Under the pieces are notes generated by a model. It did not search any database. It saw only the letters and a list, made by a program, of their open reading frames with translations, and was not told where the DNA came from. Positions 45,204 to 53,964 of a DNA stretch of 56,881 nt are shown here, one piece after another. A program made the translations under genes and the position numbers. Each line of letters begins with the position of its first letter. Position 1 is the stretch's first letter. The DNA is from Rhodocyclaceae bacterium (GTDB lineage: Bacteria > Pseudomonadota > Gammaproteobacteria > Burkholderiales > Rhodocyclaceae), in contig JAJVIJ010000052.1 in NCBI GenBank assembly GCA_022072095.1, positions 2,793 through 59,673 on the forward strand, given 5' to 3'.

Positions 45204-47561
45204 CTACTTCCCGTCCGGCAAGGTGAAATAGAACGTGGCGCCCTGATTCAGCGTTCCCTCGGCCCAGATACGCCCGCCATGGCGCTGGACGATGCGCTGG
45301 ACCGTCGCCAGGCCGATGCCGGTGCCACCAAACTGATCGACGTCGTGCAGCCTCTGGAACGGCCGAAACAACTGTCCGGCATGGGCCATGTCGAAACCGG
45401 CACCGTTGTCACGCACGTACAGCACGGACTCGCGCCCGTGCTGCATGGTATTGAACTCGATGCGCGCCGCCGGCGTCTTGCCGGTGAATTTCCAGGCATT
45501 GCGCAACAGATTGTCCAGCAGCACCTCGACCAGGGCGGGGTCGGCCCGTGCGGCGATGTGCTCGCCGACAAGCAGCTCGACCTCGCGCGCCGGATCGCCC
45601 TCCCTCAGCTCGCGCAGGATGTTGCGCGCGATCGCCGACAGGTCGACTGGGCGGCGGGACAGCGTCGCCCGTGTGATCCGCCCAAGTTCCAGCAGATCGT
45701 CGATCAGCGAGGCCATGCGCTGCGTCGCGGCGCGGATCCGGCGCAAATGACTGCGTCCGGCATCGTCCAGTGCCGACTCGTAATCCTCGATCACGATCTG
45801 CGAAAAACCGTCGATGGCGCGCAGCGGCGCCCTCAGGTCATGCGAGACCGAGTACGAAAAGGCTTCCAGTTCGCGGTTGGAGGCCTCGAGTTCGGCGGTG
45901 CGCGCACGCACGCGCCGCTCGAGCTCGCTGTTCAGGTCCCGCATCGCATCCTCCGCCTGCTTGCGCGCGGTGATGTCGTCCAGCGTGCCGTACGCGCCCA
46001 GAAAGCGCCCGCCCTCCCTGCTCGCGCGGGCCGCCAGCTCGGCCCAGCGCCACGTCCCGTCCGGGGCCCGAAAACGCAGCTCGCACTCGAACGCGTCCGA
46101 ACTGGCCTGCACCAGCTCGTTGAACAGCCGCCGATACAGCTCGCTGTCCAGTTCGTGGATGAACTCCTCGAGCCGGCGCCCCAGACCCTGTTCGACCGCG
46201 ACGCCGCTCAACCCCGCCCAAGCGGGATTCAGGAAAGACAGCACCCCCTCGTCATCGGTGCGGAAGATCACCTCGTGTACGTTGTCGACCACTTCCCGAT
46301 ACTGCGCCTGGCTCTTCATCAGCGCCTGTTCTGCGGCCAGTCGTGCGGTAACGTCCCGGAACAAGGTCAGCACGGCCTTGGCGCCATCGAATTCGATGCT
46401 CTGGCTCACGCCCTCGGTCTCGACCGTGCTGCCGTCGGCCGCGATCAGACGCACACGCACCGGTGGCAACGCCACGTTCGCGGTCCGATTGAGGCTCTTG
46501 CGACGACCGACCGAGGCCGCGTGGAAATCAGGATGGATGATGTCCAGCACCGCACGCCCCAGAACCTGGTCGCGCTGCTGCATGCCCAGCAGGTTCACCA
46601 GTGCCTGATTGACGAACACGATGGTGCCCTCGCGCTCGACGATGATCGCTTCCGGCGACAACTCCACCAGCCGGCGATAGCGCTGTTCGCTCGCCAGCAA
46701 CAGCGCCTGCGCATGCTGCCGTATCGACACATCCTGAATGGCCACGATCGCATAGCGCGGCGTCCCGTCCAGCGAGCGCAGCACCGAGACCGAGACCGAG
46801 ACCCATGCCGCACTGCCGTTTGGCCGCCGGAATTCGTATTCGGCACTACCGACCTGGACCGTGCCGGGGCCGAGCGGCGACGATGCGCCTTCCGCGTGCT
46901 CGACCCGCTGGAACAAACTCGCGATCGGACGGCCGACCAGTTCGCCACGGGACCGGCCCAGGATGGTGCACAGCGTCTCGTTCACCCACAACCACTCCCC
47001 TTTCAGGGAGACATTGCCGATGCCGATCGGCGCCTGTTCGAACGAGGCACGGAACAGCTCCTCGCTCGCCCGCAGCGACTGCTCCACACGCTGCGAAGCC
47101 GTGATGTCACGGCCGACCCCGCGGTAACCGAGGAATTCGGCCTGCGGGCCAAAGATCGGCTGCCCGGAGATCGACAGCCAGCGCAGCTCCCCACTCCCGT
47201 TGCGGCGCGGAAAGCGAAAATCGCGAAAGCCCTCCCGACGCAGCAACAGCTCTCGGTGCGGCTGCCACTCCTCGGGAGACAAGGGCGAATCGTCGTACTC
47301 CCAGCGGCACCGGCCCAGCGTCCTCTCCGGATCGAGGCCGGTCACCGTCGAAAAATTGGCCGACAGGTAGCTGATGCGCAAATCGGCGTCCTGTTCCCAG
47401 AACCAGTCGTTGGACAGGGCCAGAAAGTCCGCAAGGCGGGATTCGTTCGCATCGGTACCGCGGTCGGCGGCGCCTGGCCCCGTCGCGGACGGCGGCACCC
47501 CGCGATGGGAACTGGCGCGCGTCCGGTAGAGCCTCATGCGCGCCCGCCACCACCACGACAT
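45204..47561 (-). CDS. Cytoplasmic sensor histidine kinase with four PAS domains
   Basis: The 785-residue kinase lacks membrane segments. Four PAS-like domains with PAC endings occupy about 45-545 (YRGVGRDITASQR, IVAIQDVSIRQ, LTLFRDVTARL, YGTLDDITARK). A short coiled coil precedes a HisKA domain with the phospho-acceptor His574 (SVSHDLRAPLRAIDGF). The HATPase domain has LLDNLLRNAWKFT (N box), VRDNGAGFD (G1) and FGGTGIGLATV (G2). The sequence type is that of phytochrome-like bacterial kinases. No response regulator gene adjoins it, so the partner is unknown. MSWWW at 47561 was kept as start; ATG 47537 is possible. Confidence 0.85.
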   Translation of the reverse strand: MSWWWRARMRLYRTRASSHRGVPPSATGPGAADRGTDANESRLADFLALSNDWFWEQDADLRISYLSANFSTVTGLDPERTLGRCRWEYDDSPLSPEEWQPHRELLLRREGFRDFRFPRRNGSGELRWLSISGQPIFGPQAEFLGYRGVGRDITASQRVEQSLRASEELFRASFEQAPIGIGNVSLKGEWLWVNETLCTILGRSRGELVGRPIASLFQRVEHAEGASSPLGPGTVQVGSAEYEFRRPNGSAAWVSVSVSVLRSLDGTPRYAIVAIQDVSIRQHAQALLLASEQRYRRLVELSPEAIIVEREGTIVFVNQALVNLLGMQQRDQVLGRAVLDIIHPDFHAASVGRRKSLNRTANVALPPVRVRLIAADGSTVETEGVSQSIEFDGAKAVLTLFRDVTARLAAEQALMKSQAQYREVVDNVHEVIFRTDDEGVLSFLNPAWAGLSGVAVEQGLGRRLEEFIHELDSELYRRLFNELVQASSDAFECELRFRAPDGTWRWAELAARASREGGRFLGAYGTLDDITARKQAEDAMRDLNSELERRVRARTAELEASNRELEAFSYSVSHDLRAPLRAIDGFSQIVIEDYESALDDAGRSHLRRIRAATQRMASLIDDLLELGRITRATLSRRPVDLSAIARNILRELREGDPAREVELLVGEHIAARADPALVEVLLDNLLRNAWKFTGKTPAARIEFNTMQHGRESVLYVRDNGAGFDMAHAGQLFRPFQRLHDVDQFGGTGIGLATVQRIVQRHGGRIWAEGTLNQGATFYFTLPDGK

Positions 47562-47671
47562 GAATGGCCATCACGCATGTTTGCCCTCATCGACGAGCTC
47601 ACCGGAAATGCCGGGAATTCGAGGCGCGGCGGCGCCACCACAGGTCCCGCTGACCGTTGCACACGCTCGCT

Positions 47672-48874
47672 TCAAGCCGGCACCGGAGAGACGACGGATT
47701 GCTTGCGGGTCAATTGCCGCATGGCGCGATCCAGGCCATCCAGCGTCAGCGGAAACATGCGGCCACTCACCAGATCCCGCAGGATGTTCGTCGACTGGCG
47801 ATGCTCCCAGGCGTGTTCGGGCTCCGGATTCAGCCAGCAGGCCGCCGGGTAGGTTTCCATCAGCCGCCTGACCCAGACGGCCCCCGGCTCCTCGTTCAGA
47901 TGCTCGATGGAACCGTTCGGATGGATGATCTCGTAGGGACTCATGGTCGCATCGCCGACGATGATCAACTTGTAATCGTGCGGGTAGGTGTGCATCACCT
48001 GTGTGGTCGGCGTCTTCTCCGTGCGCCGGCGCGCGCTGTCCTTCCAGACGTGCTCGTAGACACAGTTGTGGAAATAGAAATATTCCAGGTGCTTGAATTC
48101 GGTACGCGCGGCCGAGAACAGTTCCTCGCAGACCTTGACATGGTCATCCATCGAACCGCCGACATCGAAAAAGATCAGCACCTTGACCGCGTTGTGCCGC
48201 TCCGGACGCATGATGATGTCCAGATAGCCGGCATTCTTCGCCGTGCTGCGGATGGTGTCCTCCATGTCGAGCTCTTCCGCGGCGCCCTCGCGCGCGAACC
48301 GGCGCAGGCGGCGCAGCGCCATCTTGATGTTGCGCGTGCCGATCACCAGGCTGTCGTCGAGATTGCGATACTGGCGCTCATCCCAGACCTTGACCGCGGT
48401 GCGATTGCCGCCGCTCTCGGAGCCCACCCGATAGCCCTCCGGGTTGTAGCCATGCGCCCCGAACGGCGACGTGCCGCCGGTCCCGATCCACTTGCTGCCG
48501 CCCTGATGCCGGGATTTCTGCTCTTCGAGGCGCTTTTTGAACTCCTCCATCAGCTTTTCCCAGCCCAGCTTCTTGATCTGATCCATCTCCTCCTGGGTCA
48601 GATGGCGCTTGGCGATCAGTTTCAGCCACTCCTCCGGAATGTCGGCCTCCAGACCCGGAATGGCCTCGATCCCCTTGAAATACTCGGCAAAGGCGCGGTC
48701 GAAACGATCGTAGTGCGTCTCGTCCTTCACCAGACAGGCGCGCGCCAGAAAGTAGAAATCGTCGATGGAATGCTCGCACACGCGCGCCTGCATGGCCTCG
48801 AGAAGTGTCAGGTATTCCTTCGTCGAAACGGGCAGTTTGCTGTTCTTGAGATGCAGAAAAAAGTCGATCAACAT
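47672..48874 (-). CDS. CoxE-like VWA-domain protein
   Basis: The 400-residue protein has an N-terminal helical domain (LIDFFLHLKNSKLPVSTKEYL, typical of the CoxE-like group), a charged middle with a Gly-rich patch and a C-terminal von Willebrand factor A domain from about residue 228. The MIDAS-like motif is FFDVGGSMDDH (Asp237, Gly239, Ser241), so the first Ser of DxSxS is Gly. I recall this as usual in this subgroup. Such proteins normally work with a MoxR AAA+ ATPase as metal-dependent chaperones or co-factor inserters, but no MoxR gene is adjacent here. The start ATG 48874 gives the expected MLIDFF beginning. Confidence 0.82.
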   Translation of the reverse strand: MLIDFFLHLKNSKLPVSTKEYLTLLEAMQARVCEHSIDDFYFLARACLVKDETHYDRFDRAFAEYFKGIEAIPGLEADIPEEWLKLIAKRHLTQEEMDQIKKLGWEKLMEEFKKRLEEQKSRHQGGSKWIGTGGTSPFGAHGYNPEGYRVGSESGGNRTAVKVWDERQYRNLDDSLVIGTRNIKMALRRLRRFAREGAAEELDMEDTIRSTAKNAGYLDIIMRPERHNAVKVLIFFDVGGSMDDHVKVCEELFSAARTEFKHLEYFYFHNCVYEHVWKDSARRRTEKTPTTQVMHTYPHDYKLIIVGDATMSPYEIIHPNGSIEHLNEEPGAVWVRRLMETYPAACWLNPEPEHAWEHRQSTNILRDLVSGRMFPLTLDGLDRAMRQLTRKQSVVSPVPA

Positions 48875-48962
48875 GACGTTCCCCAGTTTTCCGGATTGTA
48901 GTCCCTGAGCAGCCAGCGATTGTAGCCGTTTGGAACCGCAAAAAAACCGCCGGCGACGCCCA

Positions 48963-50048
48963 TCAATCGATGGTCCCGCCCCCAAGACAAACCTTGCTCT
49001 CGTACACCACCACCGACTGCCCGGGCGTCACGGCCCATTGCGGTCGCGCGAACGCCAGCTCGCAACGCTCGGCGCCCACGGCCTCGATTTCACAGGGCGC
49101 GTCCTCCTGCCGGTAACGCGTCTTGGCGGCATAGACCCAGTGTGTATGCGGCGCCCGGCCACTCACCCAGGACAGGCGCGAGGCACTGAGCCGGTCGCGG
49201 AACAGCGCCGGATGTTCGTGGCCCTGCACGACATACAGGATATTGCGCTCGACATCCTTGCCGGCCACATACCAGGCCGAGCCGGTCGCTGCACCGCGCA
49301 CGCCGCCGACATGCGCACCCTTGCGCTGGCCATGTGTGTGATACATCAGGCCTTCGTGCTCGCCGAGCACCTTGTCCGTGTCCAGCTCGCGGATCTCGCC
49401 CGGGCGGTCCGGCAGATAACGCCCGAGAAAATCGCGGAAGCGGCGCTCGCCGATGAAGCAGATGCCGGTCGAATCGCGTCGCTCGGCGTTCGGCAGACCC
49501 GCCTCGCGCGCCAGCGCACGCACTTCACGCTTCATCAGATGGCCGATCGGGAACATGCTTTTGGCTAGCTGTCCCTGATCGAGGCGATACAGGAAGTAGC
49601 TCTGGTCCTTGACCCCATCCTCGCCCTTGAGCAGCTGCCAGACACCATCGAACTCGCGCACCTGGGCATAGTGGCCGGTGGCGATCCGGTCCGCGCCCAG
49701 CTTCATGGCGTGATCCAGGAAGGCCGCGAACTTGATTTCGGAATTGCACAACACGTCCGGATTCGGCGTGCGCCCGGCCTGGTACTCGCGCAGAAACTCG
49801 GCGAACACGCGCTCGCGGTAGGCCGCACTGAAATTGACGGTATCGAGTTCGATCCCCAGCACATCGCAGGCGGCGGCAGCGGCGACGAGGTCCTCGCGCG
49901 ACGCGCAATACTCGTCGTCGTCATCGTCTTCCCAGTTCTTCATGAACAGGCCCGTCACCTGCCAGCCCTGGCGCTTGAGCAGCAGCGCCGCCACCGCCGA
50001 ATCCACGCCCCCGGAAATGCCGACGACGACCCGCCCGCACTCACGCAT
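48963..50048 (-). CDS. mnmA: tRNA-specific 2-thiouridylase MnmA
   Basis: The 361-residue enzyme makes 2-thiouridine at the wobble position of Glu, Gln and Lys tRNAs. The PP-loop is [10 protein letters not shown] (about 8-17). The two catalytic cysteines are in [12 protein letters not shown] and STGICFIGE. Further motifs are [16 protein letters not shown] and [11 protein letters not shown] 50048 gives the standard N-terminus; an upstream in-frame start adds 12 unmatched residues. In E. coli nudJ is directly upstream; here two other genes lie between them. Confidence 0.95.
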   Translation of the reverse strand: MRECGRVVVGISGGVDSAVAALLLKRQGWQVTGLFMKNWEDDDDDEYCASREDLVAAAAACDVLGIELDTVNFSAAYRERVFAEFLREYQAGRTPNPDVLCNSEIKFAAFLDHAMKLGADRIATGHYAQVREFDGVWQLLKGEDGVKDQSYFLYRLDQGQLAKSMFPIGHLMKREVRALAREAGLPNAERRDSTGICFIGERRFRDFLGRYLPDRPGEIRELDTDKVLGEHEGLMYHTHGQRKGAHVGGVRGAATGSAWYVAGKDVERNILYVVQGHEHPALFRDRLSASRLSWVSGRAPHTHWVYAAKTRYRQEDAPCEIEAVGAERCELAFARPQWAVTPGQSVVVYESKVCLGGGTID

Positions 50049-50120
50049 CCGGCACCTCCACCTCGTCTGCCGCCATCCACACACACCGCGCCGCCGACAT
50101 GGACGCCGGCGGCGACACCC

Positions 50121-50642
50121 TCATCTCGACACGCCACAGGCCATGCGCGCCCCGCCGCCGCCCAGCGGCGCCGGATGGTCGGCATGATTGTCGCCTCCGG
50201 CATGGACCATCAGCGAACGCCCCTTCAAGTCGGCCATGCTCAGCCGCGGCGCCAGCACCGGCTGCATCGCCTGGCCGTCCGCAGCGACGTACAGGGGCGG
50301 CAGGTCGCCGGCGTGCCCGTCGCCCCAGGGCGTGCCATGCTTGTTGGCTTTTTCCGGATCGAAATGGCCGCCGGCCGCGATCGCCGGGATCATCTTGCCG
50401 TCCCGCTCCTGCGCCGAGCAATCCGGATTCTGATGCACGTGAAAGCCATGCAGCCCCGGGCTCAAGCCACGCAGCGCCGGCGTGAACACCAGCCCGTAAC
50501 GGGTCTCGCTGACGGTGACCTGCCCGATCGCCGCGCCGACACCGCGCTCGTCGACGGCATTCATCGCGATCACCGCATCGGCACCGGCCGCAAGCGGCAT
50601 GGCAAGACATGTGGCCGCGAAAAGCACTCGTCTGATATTCAC
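50121..50642 (-). CDS. sodC: Periplasmic Cu,Zn superoxide dismutase SodC
   Basis: The 173-residue precursor has exactly the size of E. coli SodC. The signal peptide is [20 protein letters not shown]. Copper and zinc ligands occur in [26 protein letters not shown] and [10 protein letters not shown]. Cys75 and Cys169 (ACGVSR) should form the conserved disulfide. The start is GTG 50642 preceded by GAGG, because upstream in-frame codons would put a non-hydrophobic stretch ahead of the leader. It removes superoxide in the periplasm. Confidence 0.9.
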   Translation of the reverse strand: MNIRRVLFAATCLAMPLAAGADAVIAMNAVDERGVGAAIGQVTVSETRYGLVFTPALRGLSPGLHGFHVHQNPDCSAQERDGKMIPAIAAGGHFDPEKANKHGTPWGDGHAGDLPPLYVAADGQAMQPVLAPRLSMADLKGRSLMVHAGGDNHADHPAPLGGGGARMACGVSR

Positions 50643-50719
50643 TTTCACCTCTCTGTAGTGGCTGTTGTAATCGTTGATGCAGATCCCGAGAGACCGCGCA
50701 CCGTGGTCGATGCGCGCCC

Positions 50720-51271
50720 TCATTCGTCACCGCCCCCGGACATCCATTTCGACAAGGGCATGATCACCGCCGGTTCGCCGTGATCCCGAAACCAGGTATC
50801 CACCGCGTAATCGCCGCCGTCACGCGCGCGGATCACCGCCGTCCGGTGTTCGAACAGCAGCCAGCGCCGCCGCCATGCCGGCTCGCCCGGTTCGTGAAAG
50901 CGCAACACGCCATCCGCGGCCAGCAGCGCGAGCATGCGCGTGGTCGTGGTCGAATGGTCGATGCAATCCATGCGCCCGTCCAGGTCGGTGTCCCGATCGT
51001 TGCCACCGAGATCGGACGCGATCGGCGTGAACCGCCCCGCCCAGCGATAGAGCCGGGCCAGCACGCCGCTCAGTGCGACGCGTTCATCGTCGGCGTCCAG
51101 CGCATAGGCGAGCACCCGCTCCATGTCGGCGAGCGCCGTGTCGTCGAGGTTCACCGCCGCTTCGTTCCGGCAGCCGAAGTTGTAGCAGACCAGCAGACTG
51201 GCAGCCGGCAGCCGCGCCGGCAGCCATCCCAGCACCGCTGCGAGCACGAGAGCGGGCCCGACGCGACTCAC
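50720..51271 (-). CDS. Secreted protein with transglutaminase-like cysteine-peptidase features
   Basis: The 183-residue protein starts at GTG 51271, whose GTGA overlaps the nudJ stop. A signal peptide ([21 protein letters not shown]) is followed by a domain in which Cys103 ([14 protein letters not shown]), His142 ([13 protein letters not shown]) and Asp158 (YAVDTWF) fall in the order and local sequence context of transglutaminase-like cysteine peptidases. Those have a Cys at a helix start, His in an xHAV-type strand and Asp followed by an aromatic residue. I do not recognise a named family. It is co-transcribed with nudJ and probably sodC, which suggests a periplasmic role. Confidence 0.6.
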   Translation of the reverse strand: MSRVGPALVLAAVLGWLPARLPAASLLVCYNFGCRNEAAVNLDDTALADMERVLAYALDADDERVALSGVLARLYRWAGRFTPIASDLGGNDRDTDLDGRMDCIDHSTTTTRMLALLAADGVLRFHEPGEPAWRRRWLLFEHRTAVIRARDGGDYAVDTWFRDHGEPAVIMPLSKWMSGGGDE

Positions 51272-51714
51272 GGGCTGATCAGCGCCAGCGGGTAGCGGCG
51301 ACCGGCGCGGTAGTCGGCCAGACACTGTGCCACCAGCGGGTTCCGGTGCCGGTCACGCAGTGCGGAAACCTCCTCCGCCGTCAGCCACAGCGCGCGCACG
51401 ATGCCCTCGTCCAGCGCCCGGCCCGGCTCTTCCCCGACCAACGTACCGCCGAACGTGAAGCGCAGGTAGGTCGCGCCTTCGGGGTGCCGCCAGCGGTAGA
51501 TACCGACCAGATACTCGGGGATGAAATGATGCGCGGTTTCTTCCAGTGTCTCGCGCCGGCAGGCGTCGATCAGCGATTCGCCGTCTTCGAGATGGCCGGC
51601 GGGCTGGTTCACGCGCAGCCCCTCCCGCGTCACCTCCTCGACCATCAGGTAACGGCCGGCGCGCTCGATCACCGCGGCGACAGTGACGTTCGGTTTCCAT
51701 ACCTCTTCCGACAT
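51268..51714 (-). CDS. nudJ: Nudix hydrolase NudJ
   Basis: The 148-residue protein resembles E. coli NudJ (YmfB), a phosphatase acting on thiamin pyrophosphate and nucleoside phosphates. It has KPNVTVAAVIERAGRYLMVEE, NQPAGHLEDGESLIDACRRE and a C-terminal NPLVAQCLADYRAGRRYPL. The Nudix box GX5EX7REUXEEXGU reads with RETLEETA, so the conserved Gly near its end is Ala. All acidic metal ligands are kept. It is the first gene of a minus-strand run nudJ, transglutaminase-like gene, sodC, mnmA. Confidence 0.88.
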   Translation of the reverse strand: MSEEVWKPNVTVAAVIERAGRYLMVEEVTREGLRVNQPAGHLEDGESLIDACRRETLEETAHHFIPEYLVGIYRWRHPEGATYLRFTFGGTLVGEEPGRALDEGIVRALWLTAEEVSALRDRHRNPLVAQCLADYRAGRRYPLALISP

Positions 51715-51719
51715 GTGCC

Positions 51720-51777
51720 GATTCTAACAGCGGCCGATGGGTCGATCGGCTGCCGCGGCGCCGAATCGGCTAGAATC
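51720..51777. promoter_or_regulatory. Divergent nudJ/ilvE promoter region with mirrored TAGAATC boxes
   Basis: GATTCTA at 51720-51726 and TAGAATC at 51771-51777 are inverted copies. Read on its own strand, each gives TAGAAT, a plausible -10, but the left copy lies very close to the nudJ start (6 bases), so it would make a near-leaderless transcript. The right copy is 36 bases before ilvE. Confidence 0.4.
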
Positions 51778-51812
51778 GAGCGCTTGTTCGTTGAATCTGG
51801 AGAGTTCGACCC

Positions 51813-52733
51813 ATGTCGATGGCCGACCGCGATGGCTTCATATGGTATGACGGCGAGATGGTTCCTTGGCGCGAAGCCAAAACCCATGTGCTGACGCACT
51901 CGCTCCACTATGGCCTGTCGGTATTCGAGGGCCTGCGCGCCTACGAAACGGCGCAGGGCACGGCCATTTTCCGGCTGCGCGAGCACACCCAGCGCTTCCT
52001 CAATTCCGCGCACATCTACCAGATGAAGATCCCGTACAGCCTCGAAACCCTGGTCGAGGCGCAACGCGATGTCGTGCGTGCGAACAAGCTGAACACCTGC
52101 TACGTCCGTCCGATCGCGTTCTACGGTTCGGAAAAAATGGGCGTGTCGCCGATCGGCGCCAGCGTCCATGTCGCGATCGCAGCCTGGCCATGGGGGGCCT
52201 ACCTGGGCGCGGACGGCCTCGAAAAGGGCATCCGCGTACGCACCTCGTCGTTCGCGCGGCACCACGTCAATGTCACCATGCCGCGCGCGAAGGTCTCCAC
52301 CGCCTACGCCAACTCGATCCTCGCCAGCGTCGAGGCCACCCAGGACGGCTACGACGAGGCGCTGCTGCTGGACACCGACGGCTTCGTCGCCGAGGGTCCG
52401 GGCGAGAACCTGTTCATGGTCAAGAACGGCGTCGTCTATGAACCCGAGATCGCCTCGGCGCTGACCGGCATCACGCGCGACACCGTGATCGTGCTCGCGC
52501 GCGAACTGGGCTACGAGGTCTGCACACGCCGGCTGACGCGCGACGACCTGTACATCGCCGACGAGGCCTTCTTCACCGGCACGGCGGCCGAGGTCACCCC
52601 GATCTGCGAACTCGATCGCAGGCAGATCGGCAGCGGTCGGCGCGGTCCGATCACGGCCCGGATCCAGGCGCGCTTCTTCGAGGTGGTCAATGGCCGTGTG
52701 CCGGAACATCGTGAATGGCTGACGCTGGTCTGA
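51813..52733 (+). CDS. ilvE: Branched-chain amino acid aminotransferase IlvE
   Basis: The 306-residue fold-type IV PLP enzyme performs the last step of Val, Leu and Ile synthesis and the first of their breakdown. The PLP lysine is Lys160 (TMPRAKVSTAYANS), as in E. coli. Other motifs are HYGLSVFEGLRAY, EGPGENLFMV and FFTGTAAEVTPI. It precedes a small zinc-finger gene and waaF, a gene order seen in several gammaproteobacteria. GGAGAG lies just upstream of the start. Confidence 0.95.
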   Translation: MSMADRDGFIWYDGEMVPWREAKTHVLTHSLHYGLSVFEGLRAYETAQGTAIFRLREHTQRFLNSAHIYQMKIPYSLETLVEAQRDVVRANKLNTCYVRPIAFYGSEKMGVSPIGASVHVAIAAWPWGAYLGADGLEKGIRVRTSSFARHHVNVTMPRAKVSTAYANSILASVEATQDGYDEALLLDTDGFVAEGPGENLFMVKNGVVYEPEIASALTGITRDTVIVLARELGYEVCTRRLTRDDLYIADEAFFTGTAAEVTPICELDRRQIGSGRRGPITARIQARFFEVVNGRVPEHREWLTLV

Positions 52734-52744
52734 GCGATCGCGCC

Positions 52745-52945
52745 ATGAGTCAGTCCCGTGACCAGACGCGCGAGATCGAGGTCCACGCGCAGGACCTGCC
52801 GCTGCATTGCCCGCTGCCCGACGCACCGCTGTGGGCGCGGCACCCGCGTGTGTTTCTCGATGTGCTGGCCACCGGCGAGGCGACCTGCCCCTACTGTGGC
52901 GCGCATTTCCGCTTCGTCGGCGATCGTCCCAAGCCTTCGCACTGA
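52745..52945 (+). CDS. Zinc-finger (zf-CHCC) domain protein
   Basis: The 66-residue protein has a Cys/His set consistent with the CHCC zinc finger: HCPLPDAPLWARHPRVFLDV followed by ATCPYCGAHFRF. It is related to the C-terminal part of the mitochondrial complex I subunit NDUFS6. Function in bacteria is unknown. It lies 11 bases after ilvE. Its TGA stop overlaps the probable CTG start of waaF. Confidence 0.85.
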   Translation: MSQSRDQTREIEVHAQDLPLHCPLPDAPLWARHPRVFLDVLATGEATCPYCGAHFRFVGDRPKPSH

Positions 52946-53964
52946 ACAACATCCTGATCGTTGCACCCGGCTGGGTTGGCGATGCCGTCATGAGCCAACC
53001 CCTGGTCGCACGTTTGCTTGCGCGCCACGCCGACGCCCGGGTCGACGCCCTCGCCGGCCCATCGACGGCGGCGATCTACCGGCACATGCCCGGCATCGGC
53101 CGCGTGCACAGCGTCGGCTTCGCGCGCGGCCGGCTCGAACTCGCGCGGCGGATTCGCCTCGCACGCGAACTCGCCGCCCGACATTACCGGGCCGCCTATG
53201 TGCTGCCGAATACCTGGAAGTCGGCCCTGATCCCTTTCCTCGCGCGCATCCCGCGACGCGTGGGCTACGTCGGCGAGCAACGCTACGGCTTGCTGAACGA
53301 CTGCCGGCGGCTCGATGCAGCCGCGCTGCCGCGGCTGGTCGACCGCTACGCCGCGCTCGCCGATCCGGTCGGCGCGAGCACCCCGGCCGCGAACCCGATC
53401 CTCCTTGCCAAGCCCGCGCTCGAGTCCGAACTCCACCCCCTGCGGCGCAGCGAGCTGGGCATCAATCCGGCCCCGATCGTCTTTTGCCCCGGCGCCGAAT
53501 TCGGTCCCGCCAAGCGCTGGCCGAGCACGCATTTCGCGCGCCTGGCCGCGGCGCTCGCCACCCACGACGATCCGGTGATCCTGCTCGGCTCGGCGGGCGA
53601 GCGCGCGATCGGCATGGCCATCGCCGATGCCGCGCCCGGCCTGTGCCGCAACCTCTGCGGCGAGACCACGCTGGACGAAGCGCTGGCCATCATCGCCGGC
53701 GCCCGGCTGGTGGTCACCAACGATTCCGGCCTGATGCATGTCGCGGCCGCGTACCGCGTGCCGCTGGTCGCGATATTCGGTTCCTCCAGTCCGCGTTACA
53801 CTCCGCCCCTGTCGGCGCAAGCGCAGGTTCTGAGCCTGGGGCTTGCCTGCGGTCCGTGCTTTCAGCGGGTTTGCCCGCTTGGGCACACCGACTGCCTGAA
53901 CCGCCTGCTTCCCGACCAGGTTCTCGAGGCGGTGCAGGCGCTGCGAGCGGAGCGACCACTATGA
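52942..53964 (+). CDS. waaF: ADP-heptose:LPS heptosyltransferase II
   Basis: The protein of about 340 residues is a GT9 glycosyltransferase that adds the second heptose to the LPS inner core. Motifs are NNILIVAPGWVGDAVMSQPL, VGYVGEQRYGLLND, VFCPGAEFGPAKRWP, VTNDSGLMHVAAA and VAIFGSSSPRYTPPL. The C-terminal cysteine cluster (CGPCFQRVCPLGHTDC) is typical. No ATG, and no suitable GTG or TTG, occurs at the family N-terminus. The best start is CTG 52942, overlapping the zinc-finger gene stop as CTGA. The only upstream alternative, GTG 52831, would add 37 residues from inside that gene. Confidence 0.87.
   Translation: MNNILIVAPGWVGDAVMSQPLVARLLARHADARVDALAGPSTAAIYRHMPGIGRVHSVGFARGRLELARRIRLARELAARHYRAAYVLPNTWKSALIPFLARIPRRVGYVGEQRYGLLNDCRRLDAAALPRLVDRYAALADPVGASTPAANPILLAKPALESELHPLRRSELGINPAPIVFCPGAEFGPAKRWPSTHFARLAAALATHDDPVILLGSAGERAIGMAIADAAPGLCRNLCGETTLDEALAIIAGARLVVTNDSGLMHVAAAYRVPLVAIFGSSSPRYTPPLSAQAQVLSLGLACGPCFQRVCPLGHTDCLNRLLPDQVLEAVQALRAERPL

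Noticed and set aside
45045-47852. 935-codon plus-strand frame opposite the histidine kinase
   Set aside because: The PAS, HisKA and HATPase motifs on the other strand leave no doubt about the real gene.
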